From: Rhizobium subbaraonis
GTDB taxonomy: Bacteria; Pseudomonadota; Alphaproteobacteria; Rhizobiales; Rhizobiaceae
Assembly: GCF_900220975.1 (NCBI RefSeq)
Contig: NZ_OBQD01000015.1
Coordinates: 1-64,000, forward strand
Reading direction: 5' to 3'
Length of the DNA stretch: 64,000 nucleotides
The notes under the pieces were generated by a model. The model ran no database searches and had not been told where the DNA came from. It worked only from the letters and a program-made list of their open reading frames with translations. The translations under genes and the position numbers were made by a program. Within the stretch, counting starts at the first letter, position 1. The number at the start of each line of letters is the position of its first letter. Shown piece after piece: positions 57,595-64,000 of this stretch.

Positions 57595-57606
57595 CCGGAA
57601 TGTCCC
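57595..57606 (+). promoter_or_regulatory. Shared flagellin leader element, second flagellin
   Basis: CCGGAATGTCCC ends 33 bp before the ATG, the same distance as in flaA. It overlaps an imperfect hairpin (TTCCCGG...CCGGAA). Upstream, GCCCATCGAAACGGCGGGTT then AACTAAG (about 57516-57542) closely matches the block before the third flagellin, so the two leaders share a recent origin or a common control. Confidence 0.5.
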
Positions 57607-57639
57607 TTTCTTTTCGTTTCGCTTTTAGGGGCACCAATT

Positions 57640-58617
57640 ATGACGAGCATTCTGACCAACATCGCAGCCATGTCGGCACTCCAGACGCTGCGTTCGATCA
57701 ACTCCAACATGGAAGAAACCCAGGGTCGCGTATCCTCGGGCCTGCGTGTAGGTGAAGCTGCCGACAACGCTGCCTACTGGTCGATCGCCACCACGATGCG
57801 TTCGGACAACAAGGCAATCTCCGCCGTTCAGGACGCCCTCGGCCTCGGCGCCGCCAAGGTTGATACCGCCTATGCCGGTATGGAAAGCGCCATCGACGTC
57901 GTCGACGAAATCAAGAAGAAGGTCGTCGCCGCAACCGAGCAGGGCGTCGACAAGGAAAAGGTTCAGGAAGAAATCAAGCAGCTCCAGCAGCAGCTGATCT
58001 CCATCGCCAGCGGCGCGTCGTTCAACGGCCAGAACTGGCTGGTTTTCGACAGCACTGATACCTCCGCCACCAACGTTGCCGACAAGACCATCGTTTCGGG
58101 CTTCATCCGCAACGCCGACAGCACTGTTCTGACGAACTCGACGACCTACACGCTGAATTCCGACGCGTCTACCGCAGATTCCAACGTGCTCTTCGGCACC
58201 ATCGACACCACGGCCAACACCGGCACCGGCGGTATCCTCGGCTCGAGCGCCATCGACCTCGGTCTGACCGCGACCACCGCGACCTGGGATGGTACTGTCA
58301 CGATCCTCGACATGGACATCTCGGCCTACTCCGACGAAGACATGGCAAGCGCCCTGTCGCTGGTCGAAACGGGTCTGCAGCTGATGCAGAAGGCCGCTTC
58401 GCAGCTCGGCTCGATCGCGCTGCGCATCGATCTGCAGGAAGACTTCGCAAACAAGCTGAGCGATGCAATCGACTCGGGCGTCGGTCGACTGGTGGATGCC
58501 GACATGAACGAGGAATCGACCCGCCTGAAGGCCCTGCAGACGCAGCAGCAGCTCGGCATCCAGTCGCTGTCGATCGCCAACTCCAACTCGGAAAATATCC
58601 TCTCGCTCTTCCGTTAA
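57640..58617 (+). CDS. flaB: Flagellin, second of four (FlaB-like)
   Basis: The 325-residue flagellin has MTSILTNIAAMSALQTLRSI and AYWSIATTMRSDNKAISAVQ at the N-terminus, and RLKALQTQQQLGIQSLSIAN plus ILSLFR at the C-terminus. The central region (about 145-220) is rich in Thr, Ser, Ala and Asp and would supply many Ser/Thr sites for O-glycosylation. It is most like the third and fourth flagellins in the N-terminal half. It has its own terminator 30 bp after the stop. Confidence 0.94.
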   Translation: MTSILTNIAAMSALQTLRSINSNMEETQGRVSSGLRVGEAADNAAYWSIATTMRSDNKAISAVQDALGLGAAKVDTAYAGMESAIDVVDEIKKKVVAATEQGVDKEKVQEEIKQLQQQLISIASGASFNGQNWLVFDSTDTSATNVADKTIVSGFIRNADSTVLTNSTTYTLNSDASTADSNVLFGTIDTTANTGTGGILGSSAIDLGLTATTATWDGTVTILDMDISAYSDEDMASALSLVETGLQLMQKAASQLGSIALRIDLQEDFANKLSDAIDSGVGRLVDADMNEESTRLKALQTQQQLGIQSLSIANSNSENILSLFR

Positions 58618-58650
58618 TACGGATAGAAAACAGAGAAATTCAATTGGAAG

Positions 58651-58678
58651 GCCGCGCCCCGAAAGGGGCGCGGCTTTT
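58651..58678 (+). terminator. Terminator after the second flagellin
   Basis: GCCGCGCCCC-GAAA-GGGGCGCGGC is a perfect 10-bp stem with a GNRA tetraloop, followed by TTTT. The stem is nearly identical to the flaA terminator. Confidence 0.93.
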
Positions 58679-58816
58679 CGCTTTTTAATCTTTCCTCCCC
58701 GTCTGTTTAAGATTTGTTAACCATGTTTGCATTATCTGGAGCCATCGAAACGATGGGTTAACCAAGGCGAAGATTCGGTTAACGGGCATCAGGCCGCTCC
58801 ATCGTTCCCGGCGATT

Positions 58817-58828
58817 CCGGGATGTCCC
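58817..58828 (+). promoter_or_regulatory. Shared flagellin leader element, third flagellin
   Basis: CCGGGATGTCCC ends 36 bp before the chosen ATG. Its CCGGGA forms the right arm of a perfect 6-bp hairpin with TCCCGG (58806-58811). Upstream lies GCCATCGAAACGATGGGTTA then ACCAAGG, the partner of the block before the second flagellin, and three GTTAAC sites (58716, 58755 and 58778). Confidence 0.5.
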
Positions 58829-58864
58829 TTTTGAAAGACCTAGCCGTTGAAGGGGCCCTTTCCA

Positions 58865-59800
58865 ATGACCAGTATTCTGACCAACAATGCCGCAATGGCT
58901 GCTCTGCAGACGCTGCGCTCGATCAATGACAGCATGGAAGAGACGCAGGCGCGCGTTTCCTCTGGCCTGCGCGTCGGCACCGCAGCCGACAACGCCGCCT
59001 ACTGGTCAATTGCGACGACGATGCGCTCAGACAACAAGGCTCTCTCGGCAGTCGAAGATGCGCTTGGTCTCGGCGCCGCCAAGGTCGACACGGCCTACGC
59101 GGCAATGGAAAGCGCCAAGGACGTCGTAGAGGAAATCAAGGCAAAGATCGTCGCGGCCACCGAAGAAGGCGTCGACAAGGCCAAGGTGCAGGAAGAAATT
59201 GGTCAGTTGCAGAAGCAGTTGATGTCGATTGCCCAGTCGGCATCGTTCAGCGGTGAGAACTGGATCGCCGGCGACGCCGCCGACAAGAGCGTTGTATCCG
59301 GCTTTGTGCGCACCGCCGGCGGCACCGTCGCCGTGACGACCACAGGTTATAGCCTCAATGATACCGCAACCGGAAACCTGCTGTTCGGCGGCGATGGCAG
59401 CGGCGGCATCGATGCCACCAGCGGCATCGTCGGCACGACCATCGCCTTCTCTGGTGGTTCGACCTTCTCGGTCTACACGCTGGACATCACCGAATTCACC
59501 GGCACCTACGTTGCCGTCAACATGGCCGAAGCGCTCAAACTGGTCGAGGACTCCTTCCAGGCGATCACGAGTGCTGCAGCTGAACTGGGCTCCATTTCAA
59601 TGCGGATCGGCCTGCAGGCCGACTTCGCCTCCAAGCTCAGCGACTCGATCGATTCCGGTATCGGCCGGCTCGTCGATGCGGACATGAACGAGGAATCGAC
59701 CAGGTTGAAGGCGCTGCAGACCCAGCAACAGCTCGGCATCCAGTCGCTGTCGATCGCCAATACCAATTCCGAGAACATTCTCCAGCTCTTCCGTCAGTAA
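58865..59800 (+). CDS. Flagellin, third of four
   Basis: The 311-residue flagellin is read from the ATG at 58865 (MTSILTNNAAMAALQTLRSI); the ATG at 58847 would add six residues and breaks the family start. The C-terminus RLKALQTQQQLGIQSLSIAN then ILQLFRQ is shared with the fourth flagellin, while the first two end ILSLFR, so 3 and 4 form a subgroup. The centre is rich in Gly, Thr and Ser. It corresponds to one of the secondary flagellins (FlaC/FlaD) of rhizobia; which one is not decided. Confidence 0.93.
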   Translation: MTSILTNNAAMAALQTLRSINDSMEETQARVSSGLRVGTAADNAAYWSIATTMRSDNKALSAVEDALGLGAAKVDTAYAAMESAKDVVEEIKAKIVAATEEGVDKAKVQEEIGQLQKQLMSIAQSASFSGENWIAGDAADKSVVSGFVRTAGGTVAVTTTGYSLNDTATGNLLFGGDGSGGIDATSGIVGTTIAFSGGSTFSVYTLDITEFTGTYVAVNMAEALKLVEDSFQAITSAAAELGSISMRIGLQADFASKLSDSIDSGIGRLVDADMNEESTRLKALQTQQQLGIQSLSIANTNSENILQLFRQ

Positions 59801-59842
59801 GCGGCGCCCTGGCTAGGGGCGACTTCGTCCCGCTCTGACTGG

Positions 59843-59878
59843 AAAAATCCGCGGTTCCGCAAGGAGCCGCGGATTTTT
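59843..59878 (+). terminator. Terminator after the third flagellin
   Basis: AAAAATCCGCGGTTCC and GGAGCCGCGGATTTTT form a 16-bp stem with one G-T pair and a 4-base loop. The A and T runs at both ends make it suitable for termination on either strand. Confidence 0.9.
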
Positions 59879-59989
59879 CGTTTCCCGTCGCCGGCAGGTG
59901 GCGCGTCCCTGCTGACGGCTTGCGCGAGGCTTGCGCCGTTGGCGATTTGGGCCCGGGTTTCGCAGGATCTTAAGGAATCCCTAACGGCG

Positions 59990-60031
59990 TTAACCATTTG
60001 TTAACCATTTGCCGATTAACCCTTTGTTAAG
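59990..60031. promoter_or_regulatory. Two CtrA-type boxes before the fourth flagellin
   Basis: TTAA-CCATTTG-TTAAC (59990-60005) and TTAA-CCCTTTG-TTAAG (60016-60031) both have the TTAA-N7-TTAA form bound by the cell-cycle regulator CtrA. They overlap a tandem direct repeat of GTTAACCATTT (59989-60010). They lie about 115-155 bp before the ATG. The leader element shared by the first three flagellins is absent here, so this gene may be controlled differently. Confidence 0.55.
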
Positions 60032-60145
60032 AATGATGGACTGTCGCCCAGGGCAAACGGTTGGTGACAGCGCGCATGACGCGGTTCCTCCGTTGCCGGT
60101 TTATCACTCCGGCCTGCAAAACATCCCCCATACAAGGTATTGACG

Positions 60146-61117
60146 ATGGCCAGCATTTTGACCAACGCCGCCGCAATGGCAGCGCTGCAGACCCTGCGTT
60201 CGATTGACAGAAGCCTCGAGACCACCCAGGCGCGCGTTTCTTCCGGCCAGCGCGTCGAAACGGCGGCGGACAACGCAGCCTACTGGTCGATCGCTACCAC
60301 CATGCGCTCCGACAATCGCGCGTTGTCCACCGTCCAGGACGCATTGGGACTGGGTGCCGCAAAGGTCGATACCGCATATGCGGCAATGGAAAGCGCCATC
60401 GAAACGGTGCAGGAGATCAAGGCCAAGCTGGTCGCCGCCTATGGCGTGGGTACCGACCGCGCAAAGATCCAGGAAGAGATCGAGCAGTTGCAGGCGCAGC
60501 TCAAGAGTGTTGCGGAATCGGCCTCCTTCTCCGGCGAGAACTGGCTTCAGGAAAAGATCAGCACCAGTGCGACGGCGACGGTTGCGACGACCGTCACCAA
60601 GCAGGTGGTCGCATCCTTCATCCGCAACTCTTCGGGCACCGTGGCGGTGACGACGGTCGATTACCCGCTGAATGGCTCGACCGTGCTCTTCGACCTCGGC
60701 GACGGCAAGCTCGGCATTCTCGACAAGGAAGCGATGGACGGAACCACCGCTCTCGGCTTCTCCGTCTCGACGCTCGACATTACCGACCTTGCCAGCGTGC
60801 AGGCAGCGCTCGGCGCCGGCGCCACCGAGGAAGATGCCCTGGACGCGATGACCAAGTTCATCGATGGCCAGCTGGAGGCAATGACGAGTGCTGCCTCGAG
60901 CCTCGGCTCGATCCAGAAGCGAATCGAGATGCAGGAGAACTTCGTCGCCACCTTGGTCGACACGATCAAACAGGGTGTCGGGCGTCTGGTCGATGCGGAC
61001 ATGAACGAGGAATCCACTAGGTTGAAGGCGCTGCAGACCCAGCAACAGCTTGGCATCCAGTCGCTGTCGATTGCAAACACCAACTCCGAAAACATCCTGC
61101 AGCTGTTCAGGCAGTAA
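60146..61117 (+). CDS. Flagellin, fourth of four
   Basis: The 323-residue flagellin starts at the ATG at 60146 (MASILTNAAAMAALQTLRSI), two codons after another ATG at 60140. It ends RLKALQTQQQLGIQSLSIAN then ILQLFRQ like the third. The centre (about 130-215) is the most diverged of the four, with a run of Thr/Val/Ala (TSATATVATTVTKQVVASFI). It is a secondary flagellin. Transcription is probably separate because a terminator precedes it and its promoter region is distinct. Confidence 0.93.
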   Translation: MASILTNAAAMAALQTLRSIDRSLETTQARVSSGQRVETAADNAAYWSIATTMRSDNRALSTVQDALGLGAAKVDTAYAAMESAIETVQEIKAKLVAAYGVGTDRAKIQEEIEQLQAQLKSVAESASFSGENWLQEKISTSATATVATTVTKQVVASFIRNSSGTVAVTTVDYPLNGSTVLFDLGDGKLGILDKEAMDGTTALGFSVSTLDITDLASVQAALGAGATEEDALDAMTKFIDGQLEAMTSAASSLGSIQKRIEMQENFVATLVDTIKQGVGRLVDADMNEESTRLKALQTQQQLGIQSLSIANTNSENILQLFRQ

Positions 61118-61208
61118 GGCTGCGATGCGCGGCCGCGGCGAAGGGCACGTTGTCCCTCGCATGGCCGCTTCAGCTCCCGGGGTGCCATGGTCATCGGTAC
61201 GCCGGACG

Positions 61209-61243
61209 CTTGGGCCGCGCGATTTGCCCTGGCGCGGCCCAAG
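61209..61243. repeat. Perfect 12-bp inverted repeat after the fourth flagellin
   Basis: CTTGGGCCGCGC and GCGCGGCCCAAG pair around an 11-base loop. It lacks a T run on either side, so it may be a factor-dependent terminator or an mRNA-stabilising hairpin at the end of the flagellin transcript. It stands 12 bp before the motif of the next unit. Confidence 0.7.
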
Positions 61244-61254
61244 ACATTCATCCT

Positions 61255-61279
61255 CGCACAAGTTTGACCCTCTAGTTTC
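61255..61279 (+). promoter_or_regulatory. Flagellar two-block promoter motif before the fliH-like/motB unit
   Basis: The blocks CGCACAAGTTT and CTAGTTTC match the fliF and flgB copies base for base outside the spacer. It lies in the 341-bp gap after the fourth flagellin, 179 bp before the fliH-like ATG. Nothing else in the gap looks like a gene. Confidence 0.6.
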
Positions 61280-61458
61280 GCAACCTGCAGTCAGGAAGAT
61301 TGTGCGCCGGCCGGACGTCATCGGCGCGAAGTCCCAGGAGACGTGGCAGCGGTGTGGAAGAGTAAAAACGTGTCGAGGCAGGAAACAGGGCAGAGCAGCG
61401 GGCGGTGTTTACGCGTTCAGCGCACGTCGGTCCCAGACGCTAAGCGCGGAGGCGTCCG

Positions 61459-62109
61459 ATGAGCCTGCAGCTTGCAAGATATCTGAAGGATTTCAGCCCG
61501 CCGCGTCAGACGCAATCGCCGTTTCCGCGGGATAGCGCCCTGGGAGGGCCTGCCGCAGCACCGCAAGCGCTGTTCGACCTGTCCGTGCCGGAGTCACCGG
61601 TCGATATCGAAGCCGAGCGCGCCAAGGCATTCGCCGAGGGCAGGGCCGAGGCGGAAGCCGAACTTTCGCGCGCGCACCGCGAGGAGATGGAGGCGATGCA
61701 GGCCGCACACACCGCGAGCCTCGCCGAACTGCGCGACAGCTATGAAAAGCAGGCCGCAGCGATGATCGCGGAGCGAATATCGGCGATGTCGGACACGGTG
61801 GCAGACCTCCTGGCAAGCCAGGCGGCCAACGTGCTGGCGCCGGTTCTGGACGAGGTCCTCGCTCGTAAGGCGGTTGCCGATCTCGCCACGATGATCCGCA
61901 GCGGTTGCCACGAAGGCGAAGGCCTGGTGGTGACGGTCAAGGGACCGTCGCACCTCTATGAAATGTTGCTGTCGCACTTCGAGGGGCATGCCCCGCTATT
62001 TCGTCACCTGGAAGCGGCAGATCTCGATCTATCGGCAGAATTCGGGGATACGGTCCTGGTCACGCGCATGGCGGCCTGGGCTGACACGGTCCGCAGGGTA
62101 CTGGCATGA
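61459..62109 (+). CDS. FliH-like protein, probable regulator of the export ATPase
   Basis: The 216-residue cytoplasmic protein has a disordered Pro-rich N-terminus, a long charged helix (DIEAERAKAFAEGRAEAEAE, LSRAHREEMEAMQAAHTASL, AELRDSYEKQAAAMIAERIS) and a compact C-terminal domain (VVTVKGPSHLYEMLLSHFEG, LDLSAEFGDTVLVTRMAAWA). This is the layout of FliH/SctL, which binds FliI through its C-terminus. No other fliH is seen in this otherwise rich cluster. It overlaps motB by 4 bases. The assignment rests on architecture, since FliH sequences diverge strongly. Confidence 0.6.
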   Translation: MSLQLARYLKDFSPPRQTQSPFPRDSALGGPAAAPQALFDLSVPESPVDIEAERAKAFAEGRAEAEAELSRAHREEMEAMQAAHTASLAELRDSYEKQAAAMIAERISAMSDTVADLLASQAANVLAPVLDEVLARKAVADLATMIRSGCHEGEGLVVTVKGPSHLYEMLLSHFEGHAPLFRHLEAADLDLSAEFGDTVLVTRMAAWADTVRRVLA

Positions 62110-63260
62110 GCGAAGAAAATCACCACAACGGCAAGAACGAGATCATTATCGTCAAGCGCCATGGCGACCACGAGGGCGAACATCACGCCTCCGCCTGGAA
62201 GATCGCCTATGCCGACTTCATGACGGCCATGATGGCCTTCTTCCTCGTCATGTGGCTCGTCAATGCGGCAAACGAGGAAACGAAGGCCTCGGTCGCCTCC
62301 TACTTCAATCCCATCAAGCTCACCGACGACAAGCCGGCCGACAAGTCGCTCAAGAAGCCCGGTAAGCAGGCGGAGGGCGAGAACACCCAGGAGAAGTCCA
62401 ACAGCGACGGCCAGAAGCAGTCGCAGGCGGAGGGTGCGGAGAAGGGCAAGGACCAGAGCACGACCGCGGGCGAGGAAGTGCAGTACTCGCAGGCCGATTT
62501 CTTCGAGAACCCGTATTCCGTGCTGTCCGAGATTGCGCAGGAAGTCGGTCAGCAGGCCAATGTCAGCGCCAAGGGCGAAGGCGGTGCAGCCGATTCCGGC
62601 CCGGCCACCGGTGCTGCCGGCGGCGAAGCCTATCGCGATCCCTTCGATCCGGACTTCTGGACCCAGCAGGTGGAAATAAGCCAGGCGACCAGCGCCGGCA
62701 GCGAAAGCGTCGCCAAGCCTGGTCAGGACAAGGCCAGCGAGACCGCCGAAGCGAAACCGGAAGACGTCGCGAAGGAACAGAGCGAAGCCGAACGCAAGGC
62801 ATCGGACGAGGCGCGGAAGCTGCAGCAGGAAATCGTCCAGAACATCGGCACGCTCGGCAAACTCGCCGAGGGCCTGACGGTGACCCCGGCCGAAGGCGGT
62901 CTGCTGGTCAGCCTGACCGACCAGATCAACTCGGCCATGTTCAACGTTGGTTCTGCACTGCCGAAGAAGGACATGGTCATCGCGATGGAGAAGATCGGCA
63001 AGATCCTTGCCGAACGCGGCGGCGCGATCGCCATTCGCGGCCATACCGACGCACGGCCCTTCCGTGGCAACGGCGACAACTGGCAGCTGTCGGCTGCGCG
63101 TGCGCAGAGCGCCTACTACATGCTGGTGCGCGGCGGTCTTGACGAGAAGCGGGTCAGCCAGGTCAGCGGCTTTGCCGATCGCCGGCTGAAGGTCCCCGAA
63201 GATCCGATGGCCGACGTCAATCGCCGCATCGAAATCCTCATCCAGGCGAACGAGGGCTAG
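62106..63260 (+). CDS. motB: Flagellar stator protein MotB
   Basis: The 384-residue protein has the single membrane helix with the proton-carrying Asp in AYADFMTAMMAFFLVMWLVN, a very long charged linker (about residues 60-240, rich in Lys, Glu, Gln and Ala), and the OmpA-like peptidoglycan-binding domain (IAIRGHTDARPFRGNGDNWQ, LSAARAQSAYYMLVRGGLDE). The extended linker is typical of rhizobial MotB, where MotC binds in the periplasm. It overlaps the fliH-like gene and precedes motC by 4 bases. Confidence 0.96.
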   Translation: MSEENHHNGKNEIIIVKRHGDHEGEHHASAWKIAYADFMTAMMAFFLVMWLVNAANEETKASVASYFNPIKLTDDKPADKSLKKPGKQAEGENTQEKSNSDGQKQSQAEGAEKGKDQSTTAGEEVQYSQADFFENPYSVLSEIAQEVGQQANVSAKGEGGAADSGPATGAAGGEAYRDPFDPDFWTQQVEISQATSAGSESVAKPGQDKASETAEAKPEDVAKEQSEAERKASDEARKLQQEIVQNIGTLGKLAEGLTVTPAEGGLLVSLTDQINSAMFNVGSALPKKDMVIAMEKIGKILAERGGAIAIRGHTDARPFRGNGDNWQLSAARAQSAYYMLVRGGLDEKRVSQVSGFADRRLKVPEDPMADVNRRIEILIQANEG

Positions 63261-63264
63261 CGCG

Positions 63265-64000
63265 ATGCGGTGGAGGCGAAGGCTCCAGATATACGGAATG
63301 ACAGTCGCTGCGGGGCTCGGCCTCGCAGCTTCGGCGCATGCGCAGGCCCTGGATGACCTTGCGCCGTACAAGATGATCCGCTCGCTGCAGTATGTGCAGG
63401 ACACCGTCGTGCTCGGCGATCACTCGGCGATGGAAATGCAGCGCTTCCTGCTGTCGACCATCGACGAGCGGCTGCGCACAGCCGACACCACGATCTTTGC
63501 CGATCCGCGCAATGTCGATGCAGCACTTGTCTACGCAATGAGCGGAGGCAATCCGCAAACGCTCGAACTTCTCGTGAAGAACGACGTTTCCGGCCACTTC
63601 GACGCGCGCATCACCGATGCCGTGCGCAACTACGTGACCGGGCGTGGCGCCATAAACTCGAAGTCGGTGGCGGAAATCTTTCCCGAGTACAAGGACCTCG
63701 AGATCGCCCCCTATCTGGCGCTGGTGTCTGCCAACTCCGTATTGCGCAAGGACCCGACGCTGGCGCTCAGCTTTTTCGACTGGGCCCGCCTGATCGCACC
63801 CGGCACGCTCGTTGAAGAGGCCGCTCTGCGCCGTTCGATCTATGTCGCCGAGCAGAATGGCATGGTGGAGAAAGGCGTTCGCTATTCCAGCCGCTATGCG
63901 CGGCGTTTCCTGCGCTCGCCCTATGCCAGCCAGTTTGCGGACCTGTTCGTTAAACTCGCTACCGAGCACTTCGAAGAGATCGGCGAGGACAACATCCAGG
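63265..64000 (+). CDS. motC: Periplasmic motor protein MotC, 5' part
   Basis: The frame from the ATG at 63265 stays open to the window edge (245 codons). It begins MRWRRRLQIYGMTVAAGLGL, a signal peptide cleaved near AHAQA, then ALDDLAPYKMIRSLQYVQDT and MEMQRFLLSTIDERLRTADT, with helical repeat-like sequence after. MotC is a rhizobia-specific periplasmic protein needed for motor rotation and interacts with MotB. MotE, encoded earlier in the cluster, is its chaperone. The C-terminus lies outside the window. Confidence 0.9.
   Translation, partial: MRWRRRLQIYGMTVAAGLGLAASAHAQALDDLAPYKMIRSLQYVQDTVVLGDHSAMEMQRFLLSTIDERLRTADTTIFADPRNVDAALVYAMSGGNPQTLELLVKNDVSGHFDARITDAVRNYVTGRGAINSKSVAEIFPEYKDLEIAPYLALVSANSVLRKDPTLALSFFDWARLIAPGTLVEEAALRRSIYVAEQNGMVEKGVRYSSRYARRFLRSPYASQFADLFVKLATEHFEEIGEDNIQ

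Noticed and set aside
1-64000. CRISPR arrays or rRNA genes
   Set aside because: No regularly spaced 25-40 bp repeats and no rRNA-like stretches were seen. The only tandem array noted is the 8-bp one at 3741-3781.

Overview
The window reads as a chromosomal segment of a Rhizobiaceae alphaproteobacterium (Rhizobium / Ensifer / Shinella type). The grounds are high GC, the order murA-DUF2948-hisD-UPF0262-LMW phosphatase-infA-maf-yacG, a rhamnose locus with the rhaDI / rhaRSTPQUK layout known from Rhizobium leguminosarum, and one large chemotaxis-flagellar cluster with the markers icpA, cheS, cheY1/cheY2, cheT, visN/visR, motE and tandem short flagellins that was defined in Sinorhizobium meliloti. 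The species cannot be fixed from sequence reading alone.

Layout. (1) 1-4960 is an accessory strip: the right end of an IS3-family element that cuts a gene off at 5', a two-gene membrane protein / trypsin-like protease unit, a convergent exported protein, a second decayed IS3 transposase, an octamer repeat, a broken tRNA-Gly, and an AT-richer gene for a HEPN-like protein lying just 3' of tRNA-Thr(GGT). (2) 5-11.5 kb holds housekeeping genes for peptidoglycan (murA), histidine (hisD), translation initiation (infA) and nucleotide surveillance (maf), ending in tRNA-Phe(GAA). (3) 11.7-14.4 kb has small exported or membrane proteins and pncB. (4) 14.4-25.4 kb is a complete L-rhamnose regulon: divergent rhaD-rhaI against rhaR-rhaS-rhaT-rhaP-rhaQ-rhaU-rhaK. 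(5) 26-34.6 kb is the che operon, icpA to cheT. (6) 34.9-64 kb is flagellar: fliF; visN-visR; leftward motA-fliM-fliN-fliG-(terminator)-flhB-orf; rightward DUF1217-flgF-fliI-orf; flgB-flgC-fliE-flgG-flgA-flgI-motE-flgH-fliL-fliP; a leftward OGT-like glycosyltransferase; four flagellins; and a fliH-like gene-motB-motC that runs off the right edge.

How it works together. Rhamnose is imported by RhaSTPQ, epimerised by RhaU, isomerised by RhaI, phosphorylated by RhaK, and cleaved and oxidised by the two-domain RhaD, all under the DeoR-type RhaR. IcpA and other receptors feed CheA/CheW; CheY2 is by analogy the main motor regulator, and CheY1 with CheS the phosphate sink. VisNR heads the flagellar hierarchy. 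The basal body, export, motor and filament genes follow in several transcription units separated by visible terminators.

Notable points: a 25-bp two-block motif recurs in the same register in front of fliF, flgB, the fliH-like/motB unit, motA and the DUF1217 gene; perfect CtrA-type boxes (TTAA-N7-TTAA) lie in front of visN and of the fourth flagellin; a shared 12-nt element lies in three flagellin leaders; an OGT-family enzyme sits against the flagellins; a fliH candidate lies upstream of motB; the globin domain of IcpA appears to lack its proximal histidine; and a HEPN-like gene sits between a broken tRNA-Gly and an intact tRNA-Thr.
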